From positions 32,745,609 through 32,809,608 of the forward strand of contig CM075760.1 of the NCBI GenBank assembly GCA_037974335.1: DNA of 64,000 nt, written 5' to 3'. Made by a program: the position numbers and the translations under genes. Positions 33,257-43,560 of the stretch are shown here, piece by piece. The notes under the pieces are model-generated. The model had not been told where the DNA came from, made no database searches, and saw only the letters and a list, made by a program, of their open reading frames with translations. This stretch comes from Prionace glauca (lineage: Eukaryota; Chordata; Chondrichthyes; Carcharhiniformes; Carcharhinidae). Positions within the stretch are counted from its first letter, which is position 1; each line of letters begins with the position of its first letter.

Positions 33257-34338
33257 GGTATTAAAAGGGGAGGATTTGCCATGAGAAATCTCAAACGAAA
33301 TTTCACATCAAGCTCTGACAGAGTCATTCGTTAGGACGGGGAAAATCATCACCCATTTTACCATCAGTGTGACAGGAAAAGCACTGAGACTCAGACACCC
33401 ACACCATGGGAAAACCATGGAAATGTGGGGATTGTGGAAAGGGATTCAGATCCCCATCTGAGCTGGAAACACATCGACGCAGTCACTCTGGGGAGAGGCC
33501 ATTCACCTGTTATCAGTGTGGGAAGAGATTTACTAATTCATCCGATCTGCTTACACACCAGCGAGTTCACACTGGGGAGAAGCCATTCAACTGCTCTGAT
33601 TGTGGGAAGAAATTTAGTATTTCATCCAATCTAATGAGACACCGTCGAGTTCACTCTGGGGAGAGACCATTCATCTGCTCAGTGTGTGGGAAAAGATGCA
33701 GAGATTCATCCACCCTGCTGGCACACCAGCAAGTTCACACTGAGGAGAGGCTGTTCACTTGTTCTGACTGTGGGAAGGGATTCACTCGGTTATCCAGTCT
33801 GCAGAGACATCACCGCATTCACACTGGGGAGAGACCATTCACCTGCTCAGAGTGTGGGAAAGGATTCAGAGATTCATCTGATCTGCTGGCACATCAGCGA
33901 GTTCACACTGGGGAGAGGCCATTCATCTGCTCTGCGTGTGGGAAAGGATTCGGAGATTCCTCCACCCTGCTGACACACCAGCGAGTTCACACGGGGGAGA
34001 GGCCATTCTCCTGCTCCAATTGTGGGAAGGGATTCTCTCAGTTAGCCAACCTGCTGAGACACCAGCAAATTCACAGCGGAGAGAGGGAAAGGCCTTTTAC
34101 CTGCTCAGAGTGTGAGAAGGGATTCAGTGATTTATCTACCCTGCTGACACACCAGCGAGTTCACACCGGGGAGAAACCATTTACCTGCTCCGTGTGTGGA
34201 AAGAGATTCAATCGGTCATCCAACCTACTGACACATCAGCGAGTTCACACTGGGGAGAGACCATTTACCTGCTCTGACTGTGGGAAGGGATTCATTCAAT
34301 CATCCCATCTGCTGAGACATCAGCGAGTTCACAAGTGA
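33257..34338 (+). CDS. C2H2 zinc-finger protein, 11 fingers
   Basis: The coding frame is 33406-34338 (310 aa), and the exon begins after an acceptor at 33256. The start CACCATGG fits Kozak, and the first finger follows at once ([14 protein letters not shown]). Eleven C-x2-C-x12-H-x3-H fingers are joined by TGEKPF/TGERPF linkers. No KRAB, SCAN, BTB or other effector domain is in this frame. Oddities: finger 4 has Cys in place of the structural Phe (CGKRCRD), and the linker before finger 9 carries two extra residues (SGERERPF). Expected role: sequence-specific nuclear DNA binding, probably transcriptional regulation; the target is unknown. It is one of three related finger genes here (see 36263 and 41852). 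Confidence 0.93.
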
Positions 34339-34519
34339 TGACCGTGGTTAGATTTGGCTGTTAATCATATCCAAGATTGAACTATTTTCATTCTGACAGT
34401 TGGTGAAGTGGGAGAATCAGAAGATTTCTTGCTGTTGGACTGGCTGGTCTCTCAATTTTAATTCCAGTGGCTGATTCCCTTTGAGCGAGAGCACATTCCC
34501 ACTGAAATAATCCACAAAA

Positions 34520-34775
34520 GCAGATGTCAGATGAGACTGAGATGAGGAAAAAAATTATTAACTCAAAGGGTAGTGAACTTATGGAATTCTCTATCACCGA
34601 AGGCTGTGGAATCCAAGTCACTGAATATGTTCAAGGAAGAGGTAGGTTTTTTTAGATTTTAATGGCTTCAAGCAGTATGGGGAGAACATGTCATTGAGAT
34701 AGAGGATCAGCCATGATTGTATTGAATGGCGGAGCAGACTCGAATGGCCTGCTCCTAGTTTCTATATTGTAGATT
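34520..34775 (+). mobile_element. CR1-like LINE 3' end
   Basis: ATTAACTCAAAGGGTAGTGA, the C-terminal coding remnant, and a 3' region ending ATGGCCTGCTCCTAGTTTCT. Confidence 0.75.
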
Positions 34776-35544
34776 AATTTTATTCTAGATAGTAAATAAT
34801 TCTTTTCCTACCATTGCAGGTCCCTTGTCCTTTATCCCTCCTCGTTCAGAGGTTAGCTGCACTCTGAACAGTCTTTCTTCACTGATTTCTCAGCTGCTCT
34901 CATTGTCTGTCCCATCGAGAGGCCAGTCCACATTCTGATATTATTGACCTGTGCCATCTTGGGCCTTCCTCGTACACGTTTTCCAGGTGTTTTGTCTCAC
35001 ATTGGTCAATAAAAATGCCTTTCGCCGGGATGCTATGTCATAAGTCTTTGTATTAGCTAAAGTTTTGGCAATAGTTCATCTCTGAAAGAAACCCTGTAAC
35101 AGCCCTGAACATCATTGGTCTTTGAATGTGGAAGGAACAATGTTACATCTATTCTGTCCCTGGGAAAAGATTTCAGATATAATTGTGACTGGAAAAGCAC
35201 CGAGACACACACACACCCTAGTGAGAGTGTTCCAGTGAACTGAGTGTGGAAAGAGTTTTAACCAGTTATACAGCCTGAAAATACATCATACTATAGGGTA
35301 AGTAAATGGGAATGTGGGAATGATAAAATATGACTTGGGGGGAAAAGATTGTCCACATTGTTGGGAAGAATAGAAAATCAGCATTTTATTTAAATAGAGA
35401 GGCTGCAGAATTCCACAGTGGTCCCCCTGATGAGGGATACAATCAGCATGATCACTGTGACTGTGTCCTGTCAATGTACAGCTGCATTGTAAGGCCAGGA
35501 TCATCTCTGAAGGAGCTGCCAGTTCATCCCTTTTCCTCAGAGCC
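34776..35544. other. Intergenic with a short zinc-finger relic
   Basis: About 35210-35290 contains a relic of one finger (ECGKSFNQLYSLKIHH). The rest shows no recognised gene. Confidence 0.5.
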
Positions 35545-36262
35545 TTCAGAGTTATAGAACGATGACAGCAAATGAAGAGGTTTGTTCAGCCCATCGTGTT
35601 CACACCCACACCAGCTTTCTGAGAGAGTGACACAGCCAGTCCCTTTCCTCAGCCTCGTTGCTCCCTGACCATTCCTTTGGTCACTCCTGGCCTTTCCCTT
35701 AGTCACTCCCTGGCCTCATCCTCCACCCTCATAACTGAAGTTTCTCATCCCTGGATCCAATCTCATGAATTTTTTCTGCATCCTCTACAATGTCTTCACT
35801 TTCCCCAGTGTGAACTCGCTGGTGTTTCAGCAGATTCTGTTTACTTTTAAGTTTACTTTCTGTTTACCCTATAGCGATCTATCCGGAGTTGGCCACAATG
35901 CTCTAGTTGAAGCTGAAGCAATGTTTTATTCTGGTTTGCCACAACTTCTCGGGAATTTGGACGTCAGTCTTTCTCCAATCAATGTACAGCTGCCTTATGG
36001 AGTTGTGGTCACAAATTTGAAAGAGCTGCCCATCAGCCCCACTCCCCTTTCCCCACAGCCCTGCTAACTTTATCTTCAACTGTCAGCTACTTTTATATCA
36101 TATACAAACTTAATCATTTTCTATACAGTTAAACCCAAATTATTGACACATCAGAAAACTGTGGAACGTCACTGGAAACAGGCATTTCAGCATCATTCAG
36201 TCCTGGATGTGATTAACAGCATCAATAACAGCAGAATCCAACCCCTGCTGTCGCCTGTGAAC
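35545..36262. mobile_element. LINE relic fused to a zinc-finger fragment
   Basis: 35545-35800 is an old CR1-like LINE 3' end on the minus strand (CATAACTGAAGTTTCTCATC). It runs into TTCCCCAGTGTGAACTCGCT at 35805-35860, which matches the finger linker at 36337-36385 of the neighbouring broken gene. The rest shows no gene. Confidence 0.55.
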
Positions 36263-37003
36263 TTACTGGTGTTTCAGCAGGTTGTTTGACTGAGCAAATC
36301 CCTTCCCACACATGGAACAGTTGAACGGCCTTTCCCCAGTGTGAACTCGCTGGTGTTTCAGCAGATTCTGTTTACTTTTAAATCTCTTCTCACAATCAGA
36401 ACATTCAGAAGGTCTCTGATCAGTGTGAACAAGTTGGTGTGCAGTCAGGTGGGATGACTGAGTGAACCTCTTGCTGCACAGGAGGCAAGTGTAAGGTCTC
36501 TCTCCAGTGTGAACTCGCCGGTGTATCAGAAGGTCGGATGTATCAATGAATTCCTGACAACACACAGGGCAGGTGAACGGCCTCTCCCCCGTGTGAACTC
36601 GATGGTGTCTCAGAAGGTGAGCTAATCAAGTGAATCCCTTCCCACAGACAGAGCAGATGAATGGCCTCTCCCCAGTGTGAGTGCATTGATGAATCAATAA
36701 ATCCTTTCTGCTTTTAAAATCCTTCCCACGCTCAACATCTAAACGGTCTCTGATCAGAGTGAACTTGGTGGTGAGTCCGGAGGTTTGATAAGGCATTAAA
36801 TCCCTTCCCACATTGAAGACAGGTGAATGGCCTCTCACCAGTATGGACATGCTGGTGTGTGTACAGGCTGGATGACTGAGTGAATCCCTTCCCACACACA
36901 GAGCAGGTGAATGGTCTCTCCCCAGGTGGATATGTCGATGAGTTTCCAATTCAGACGGGTAATTAAATTCCTTCCCACAGTCTCCACATTTCCGTGGTTT
37001 CTC
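36263..37003 (-). pseudogene. C2H2 zinc-finger pseudogene
   Basis: On the minus strand it starts [20 protein letters not shown], the same opening as the intact gene at 33406. A missing base in the first linker (CAC CTGGGG) shifts the frame, a TGA falls inside the first CxxC of a later finger, and another TGA follows the next FTC-type finger start. Downstream, 36565-36263 is open again with about four fingers ending SNNLLKHQ. Roughly eight or nine fingers were present. Whether the open 3' part is still translated cannot be judged. Confidence 0.85.
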
Positions 37004-37054
37004 CATCGTTAACGGCAGGTTATTGGGTGTAGGTGGAGTGAGATTTGAAGTCAC

Positions 37055-37135
37055 TATCAGATCAGCCATGATGTTATTAAATGGCAGAGCAGACTCATGG
37101 GGCCGAATGGTCTGTTACTGTTCCTTTTTTCATTT
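37055..37135 (+). mobile_element. LINE tail fragment
   Basis: ATCAGCCATGATGTTATTAA and CGAATGGTCTGTTACTGTTC form a CR1-like LINE 3' terminus. Confidence 0.6.
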
Positions 37136-37554
37136 GGTAATCAGTTGAAGCCTGATCCCCACACACACAACATGAGTACGGTGTGTCCTGATGTAAATGT
37201 GCAATTTCTTTTCATGCTTTATGACTGGTTAAAGCTCTGTTCCAGAAAACTGTGGAAAATCGCTTAGATGTGTGTGTCTCGGTGCTTTTCCAGTCACACT
37301 GATATTTGAATCATTTCCCAAAGATGAAACAGACAATATTTATCTTCCCACATCCATAGGCTGATGATATTTAGCTCCTGATGAATCAAGTGACTTTGAC
37401 CAATCTTGATGTGATTTTTGGTTTGAATTTCCAATCTGCAAATATTCTGTGAAAAGAGTTTAAATTGAATTACTTCAAGCTTAAGACACAAACAGGCCAT
37501 TTGGTCCAAGTAACCTGCTGTTGTTTATCCTCGACACATCTCCTCTTAGCCCAT

Positions 37555-37860
37555 CACGGGCGGCTCGATGGTTAGCACTGCTGCCTCACATGCCAGGGAC
37601 CTGGGTTTGATTCCAGCCTTAGGTGACTGTGTGGAGTTTGCACTTTGTTCCCGTGTCTGTGTGGATTTCCTTTGGGAGCTCTGGTTTCTTCTAATATATG
37701 CAGGATAGGTTGATTATTCATGCCAAATTGTCCCTTACTGTCAGGGGGACGACCAGGGTAAATAAGTGGGGTTATGAGTATAGCTTCTGGGTGGGATTGT
37801 GATTGGTGCAGACTCAATGGGCCAAATGGCCTCTTTCTACATTGTAACAAGGCTATAAAT
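37555..37860 (+). mobile_element. tRNA-derived SINE
   Basis: A tRNA-like head (GATGGTTAGCACTGCTGCCT, box B-like GGGTTTGATTCC) is followed by a conserved body and the tail GGGCCAAATGGCCTCTTTCT. Same family as 48945, 54690 and the tail array at 45840. Confidence 0.85.
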
Positions 37861-37864
37861 TCTA

Positions 37865-38460
37865 TCTACCACATCTCAGTCTTTCAGCTGACCTTTCTAT
37901 TTCTTTTTCTCTGATGCGTTTGTCATGAATTTCTCCAGCCAGAGGGTGGTGAATCTATGGGATTCAGTGTTGTAGAAGGCTGTGGAGACTAGGTCATTGA
38001 GTACATTTAAAATAGAAAGGTTAATAGAATAGAACCCTACAGTGCAGAAACAGGCCCTTCGGCCCATCGAGTTCTTGATTGGTAAAGGCATCAAAGGTTA
38101 CAGAGAAAGGGCAGGAGAATGGGGGGGTGATAAACTTATCAGCCATGATTGAATAGTGGAGTAAACACAATAGGCCAAATGGCCCAGTTGTGCTCCTACA
38201 TTTTATGGTCTTATATATTTTCCTTCTGACAACAGCTCAACAATTTCCTCAACTGCTTCCGGTATTAATGAGTTCCACATTCTCAACCTGTGAGTAAAGA
38301 AATTTGTCCTCATCTTCATCTTGGATTGATTAGTAACTCATGTATTTATCACTCTTTGCTTATTGGTGGTTACTAGTTTTGGACTCTCTTAAATGGAAGT
38401 ATTTTCTCCACATCTCCCTTGTCCAAAAACCTGATCATTTAAAAAGACTATTAGGTCACT
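37865..38460. mobile_element. CR1-like LINE 3' remnants
   Basis: 37915-38215 (+) is a LINE 3' end interrupted by a short fragment (ACAGTGCAGAAACAGGCCCT, about 38025-38080). 38225-38460 (-) is a second, older LINE 3' end. Confidence 0.65.
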
Positions 38461-38844
38461 GTTTAATCCCTTATTTTTTAAAGGGAAATTGTCCAACCCC
38501 TTCAATCTATGTAAACAAAACCCATTGCTGTCAATGCACAATAGAAATCGCAAAGTGATATTTGTCTTGGTTTGAGTTTCCTGTGTGCAAATCCTCATCT
38601 TGTCAACCACTGTAAAAGCAGTTTCAAAAATCCATCACTGTCAGTCCAGGATAGAAATCCTGAACAAATAATTCGAGTTTATGTGGAACATTTTTTCCTC
38701 TTTGTACCCCCAAATCTGTAAATCCCCGCCTCACACACTCTACTTCCTCCCTAGGCTGAAATCTAAACCCATCTCACCATTTCTTTCCTCCACTCCCAGT
38801 TTTCTGCCTTCCTCTCCTCTGTCTGGATTCTGTTCTAATGTAGA

Positions 38845-40760
38845 AATGCCGGCATTGGACTGGGGTAAACACAGTAAGAAGTCTCAACACTAAGTTTAAG
38901 TCCAACCAGTTTATTTGATAGTAATCCCACAAGCTTTCGGAAACGGTGTTCCTTCATCGGGTGTGTGGAAGGTTCTGATCAGAGAAGGGCGTTCAGAGAC
39001 ACACACAGTTTACAGAATACTGATTAGAGTGCAAGTCTTTGCAGCTAACCTGCTATTCAAGTCTTAAGAACATAAGAAATAGGAGCAGGAGTAGGCCATC
39101 TAGCCCTTCGAGCCTGCCCCGCCATTCAATAAGATCATGGCTGATCTGTCGTGGCTCAGCTCCACCTTCCCGCCCTCTCCCCATAACCCTTAATCCCTTC
39201 TCTTATCAAAAACCCATCAACCCGTTTCTTAAAAATATTTAGCGAGGCAGCCTCCACCACTTCAACGGGCAGAGAATTCCAGAGATTCACCACCCTTTGA
39301 GTGAAGAAGTTCCTCCTCAACTCTGTTCTAAACCGCCTCCCCTTTATGTTGAGGCTGTGCCCCCTAGTCCTACTGTCTTTTTTGAGCGGGAAGAGTCTCT
39401 CCACCTCTATCCTATCCATCCCATTCATCATCTTATACGTCTCAATGAGATCTCCCCTCATTCTTCTAAACTCTAACGAGTACAAGCCTAGTTTATTCAG
39501 CCTCTCCTCATAACTCAATCCCCTCAACTCCGGTATCAGCCTAGTAAACCTCGTCTGCACTCCCTCCAGGGCCAAAATATCCTTGCGCAGGTGCGGCGCC
39601 CAAAACTGCATACAGTACTCCGGCTGCGGCCTCACCAATGCCCTATACAGCTGCAGCAAGACCTCCCTACTTTTATATTCAATCCCCCTCGCTATGAAGG
39701 CCAGCATCCCATTCGCCTTCCTGACCACCTGCTGCACCTGCAAGCTGGGTTTTTGCGACTCATGCACAAGGATCCCGAGGTCCCTCTGCACCGTCGCCTG
39801 CTGCAATTTTTCGCCACGTAAGTAATAGTCCTTCCTACCATTCCTCCTACCAAAGTGGACCACCTCACACTTGCCAACATTAAATTCCATTTGCCATTTC
39901 CTGGCCCATTCGCCCAGCCTATCTAGATCCTTCTGCAGACTCTCCACACCCTCCGCACAATTTGCCTTTCCCCCAATCTTGGTGTCATCAGCAAATTTCG
40001 ACACCCTGCACTCGGTTCCCTCCTCCAGATCATCTATATAAATGGTAAATAGCTGAGGTCCCAGCACCGACCCCTGGGGCACCCCACTAGTCACCAACCG
40101 CCAATCCGAATAGCACCCATTGACCCCCACTCTCTGCCTCCTATTTGACAACCAATCCTCTATCCACGCTAACACCCTACCCCCAACTCCATGTCCCCTG
40201 ACCTTCTGCAATAACCTCTTGTGAGGTACCTTGTCAAACGCCTTCTGAAAATCCAGAAAGACCACATCCACCGGCTCTCCTCTATCCACTGCCCTAGACA
40301 CATCCTCATAGAACTCCAGTAAATTTGTCAGACACGACTTCCCTTTAATGAAACCGTGTTGCGTCTGCCCTATCAAGCAATTCCCCTCAAGATGCCTCGC
40401 TATTTCCTCCTTAATGACGGATTCTAACATTTTACCTACCACAGACGTTAAACTAACCGGCCTATAATTCCCCGCCTTTTGCCTGGCACCCTTCTTAAAC
40501 AACGACGTAACATTAGCCGTTTTCCAATCTTCCGGCACTTCCCTGGAATCCAGCGACGTCTGGAAAATAACCACCAAGGCATCCACTATCACCTCCGCCA
40601 TTTCTTTCAGAACCCTCGGATGCATTCCATCCGGTCCTGGGGACTTGCCCACAATCAGCCCCTCCAGTCTGTGTGAGTGGAGGTAGCATTAGCATAGGTT
40701 AAAGAGATGTGTATCGTCTCCAGATAATACATAAGTCTTTAATCTACGCTAATGCAGTAG
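38845..40760. mobile_element. Interspersed repeat split by a younger LINE
   Basis: 38845-39065 and about 40671-40760 are two parts of one repeat (CCGGCATTGGACTGGGGTAA ... AGGTTAAAGAGATGTGTATC), which occurs unsplit at 52738-53090. The family alpha LINE at 39066-40670 sits inside it. Confidence 0.8.
39066..40670 (-). mobile_element. CR1-like LINE, 5'-truncated, long open reverse transcriptase (family alpha)
   Basis: The minus-strand frame 40652-39156 is open for 498 codons and covers most of a CR1-clade reverse transcriptase: MGKSPGPDGMHPRVLKEM, NYRPVSLTSVVGKMLE, DVVFLDFQKAFDKVPHK, SGVPQGSVLGPQLFTIYIDD, KFADDTKIG, and a C-terminal FFTQRVVNLWNSLPVEVVEA. The catalytic FADD is intact. The endonuclease and ORF1 are missing (5' truncation). 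The 3' end has a CATAAGAAC-type tail on the plus strand. The open frame and near identity to the copies at 25018, 47930 and 61296 suggest recent insertion. Confidence 0.93.
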
Positions 40761-40937
40761 GACACATGCACAGATGCCATTCTTGTTGAGGCCAATAATT
40801 TTGAAATTCCTCCCAGTGACAGAACGTGAACTTGCCCATCAAACTGCTTCACTCTTTCACTTCCAATTTCTCACTGATGCAGCACAACAACTGTCAGCCC
40901 CTCAGCCATGGTTATATAACATCATAGTTATGAACAA

Positions 40938-41216
40938 CCTGGCTTACATTAACACTGCAATGAAGTTAATGTAAAAATCCCCGAGTCACCACATTCCGGT
41001 GCCTGTTCGGTTTACCCTGAGGGAGAATTTTGCATAGCCAATGCACCTAACCAGCACGTCTTTCAGACTGTGGGAGGAAACAAGCACTGGAGGAAACCCT
41101 CACAAACACAAGGAGAATGTGCAAATTCCACACAGACAGTCACCCAAGCCAAGAATTGAACCCAGGTTCCTGACACTGTGAGGCAGCAGCATTAATGACT
41201 GTGCCACCGTGCCGTC
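40938..41216 (-). mobile_element. tRNA-derived SINE, minus strand
   Basis: It begins on the plus strand with TTACATTAACACTGCAATGA (tail) and ends at GCATTAATGACTGTGCCACC (tRNA-like head). Related copies: 47560-47865 (-), 47425-47530 (+, tail) and 55935-56240 (+). Confidence 0.8.
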
Positions 41217-41759
41217 CACAGAGTTGGCCTCAGATAGTTGGCAGTGAGAGCGATGGTGTCAGTAGTTAGGGAATGAAGTTTGGAGTGGGAACTGGAAAGA
41301 GTGGCTTCAACTTTCTCAATATTTAAATAAGAGAAAATTCCTGATATTCCGGTATTAGATGTCAGACAAGTCAGGACGATGTGTGAGTTGGAGAGGAACT
41401 CAGAGGTGACAGCCTTCTCGTACATCTAATACCCTGGTCATTGTAAATGGTTGAGCATTTACATGATGCTGCCAGAGTTCTGATTAAGCTGCAAAAACAG
41501 AAAAATCCCTCTTCTTCATCCTCTGCTTCTTCTACTCCCCCTCTCTCCCTCTTATTCCCTTCCATCGATACTGGATCGTGTATCGGCTCAGACAGGGTAG
41601 CAAGTTTCCTGAAGGATATAATGAACCAGTTGTTACATTTATGACAATCCAGCAGTTTTCATGGTCACTCACTCCTAGTGCCGGCCCCACAAATTACAAG
41701 ATTCATTCAGCTCAATTTCACAACCTATTTTTGTGGCTTCACTCTCAGTTTTTCTGTTT

Positions 41760-42400
41760 CAGAAGAAGTGAATTTGCAATCAGGAAGCTCAAACCAAACG
41801 TCAGGATCTAATGGATCACCTAATTTATCGTAACTGGAATATCATTGGATTTTGAACATGGAAGGAAAAAGCACCATTCACAGTGGACAGAAACCATACA
41901 CATGTTCTGTGTGTGCGCGAGACTTCAGTCAATCATCCGGCCTGTCAAGACACAAATGCAGTCACAACAGGGAGAAGCCATGGAAATGTGGGGAATGTGG
42001 GAAGGGATTCGATTACCCGTCACAGCTGGAAATTCATCAGCGTGGTCACACAGGACAGAGGCCATTCACCTGCTGTGTGTGTGGGAAGGGATTCATTAAT
42101 TCATCAAACCTGATGACACACCAAAGTATTCACAGTGAGGACAGACCTTTTAAATGTCTGGACTGCGAGAAGTGTTATAAAAATTGTCAGGAACTAATGT
42201 ACCATCAACGTGTTCACACTGATGAGAGACCATTCAGGTGCTCTCAGTGTGGGACTGGGTTCAGACAATCATCTCATCTTACTGTACACCAGCGCACTCA
42301 CACCGGGGAGAGGCCATTCATCTGCTTCGAGTGTGGGAAGAGATTCACTCAGTCATCCCACCTGCTGAAACACCAGCGAGCATACCAACATAAATATTAG
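41760..42400 (+). CDS. C2H2 zinc-finger protein, 6 fingers, end truncated by a LINE tail
   Basis: The coding frame is 41852-42400 (182 aa), with an acceptor-like TTTTTCTGTTTCAG near 41762. Six fingers follow a short N-terminus ([20 protein letters not shown]). Finger 2 ([20 protein letters not shown]) matches the first finger of the neighbouring genes. Finger 6 reads CFECGKRF and [11 protein letters not shown]: the last zinc-binding His is lost because the frame runs into a LINE 3' tail (from about 42383), which also supplies the stop codon. It was probably longer before the insertion. Possibly still expressed; no effector domain is seen. Confidence 0.85.
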
Positions 42401-43037
42401 GAGCAGGAGTAGGTCATTCGGCCCCTCGAGCCTGCTCCATCATTCAGTAAGCTCATGGCTGATCTGATTGTAACTTCAACTCTACATTTCTGCCTACCTC
42501 CCATAACCTTTCACCAGCTTGTTAAACAGGAATCTATCTAGCTTTGTGCTAAAAATATTCAAAGACTATACTTCCACTGCCTTTTGAGGAAGAGATTGGC
42601 TTTTAACATTTTCTCTGTGACAAATGTTGGGCGAACTGGCCTGAACTTTCCCATTTCTCCCTTTTTGAATAATAAAACATTTGCCATTTTTCCCTGAATC
42701 GATAGAATTTTGTAAAATTAAAACCACTGCATTAACAATCTCAGAAGTCTCTTCTTTCAACACCTGAGGGGGAAATCCATTCGGATCAGAGAATCTGTCA
42801 GCGCACACACCCAATAATGTGTTCAATACCACTGTTCGTAATTTTCCTGATTTCCGCCATCTCTTCCATTTCCTGATTTACAACTATCTCTGGGAGGTTA
42901 CGTGTGCCCTCTATAGCAAAGACAGGTGCAAAATGTCTGTTTAGTTCATCTACCGTAGCCCGACTTTCCACAATCAATTCTCCGGATGCACTTTTTATGG
43001 GAGCAATGCTCACTTTGTTAACGTTTTTCTTAAGTAT
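42383..43037 (-). mobile_element. CR1-like LINE, internally shortened
   Basis: On the minus strand, from 43013 to 42798, the endonuclease-RT linker (GELIVESRATVDELNRHF) leads into the start of the RT (frame 42832-42566) and then jumps to the 3' tail (AGGAGCAGGAGTAGGTCATT on the plus strand). The RT core is missing. Confidence 0.8.
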
Positions 43038-43560
43038 CTATACAAATTCCCTTACAACCAAGGGCTCGGATGGAGAACAATTTGTTAGATGTATCCTGGA
43101 GGGCTTTTTGTTACAGTATGTTGACAATCCAACTAGGAAGGGGGCCACACTAGATTTGGTATTGGGGAATGAGCTGGGCCAGGTGAACAATGTTTCAGTG
43201 GGGGAGCATTTTGGGCTTAGCAACCATAATTCCATAAGATTTCAGATAGTCATTGATGAGGACAAGAGTGGCCCTCAGGTGAAGGTGCTTAATTAAGTGA
43301 GAGCCAGTGACATCCAAATTAGATGGGAACTGGGGAACGTGGATTGGGAATAGCTATTTGAAGGCAAATCCATGTCTGGCATGTGAAAGGCTTTTAAAGA
43401 CCAGTTGATTGAAGTGCAGGACAGGCACATTCTCACAAAATGAAGGACAGAAATGGCAGGATTCGGGAACCATGGATGACAAGGAAAATTGTAAGCTCAG
43501 CCAAAAGGAAGAAGAAAGCATATGATAGACCTAATCTAAAAACGGATGAAACCCTCGAGG
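43038..43560 (+). mobile_element. CR1-like LINE endonuclease fragment
   Basis: The frame gives LLQYVDNPTRKGATLDLVLG and GLSNHNSIRFQ, the last part of the endonuclease (S-x-H-N motif), then linker-like sequence up to about 43560. Confidence 0.8.
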
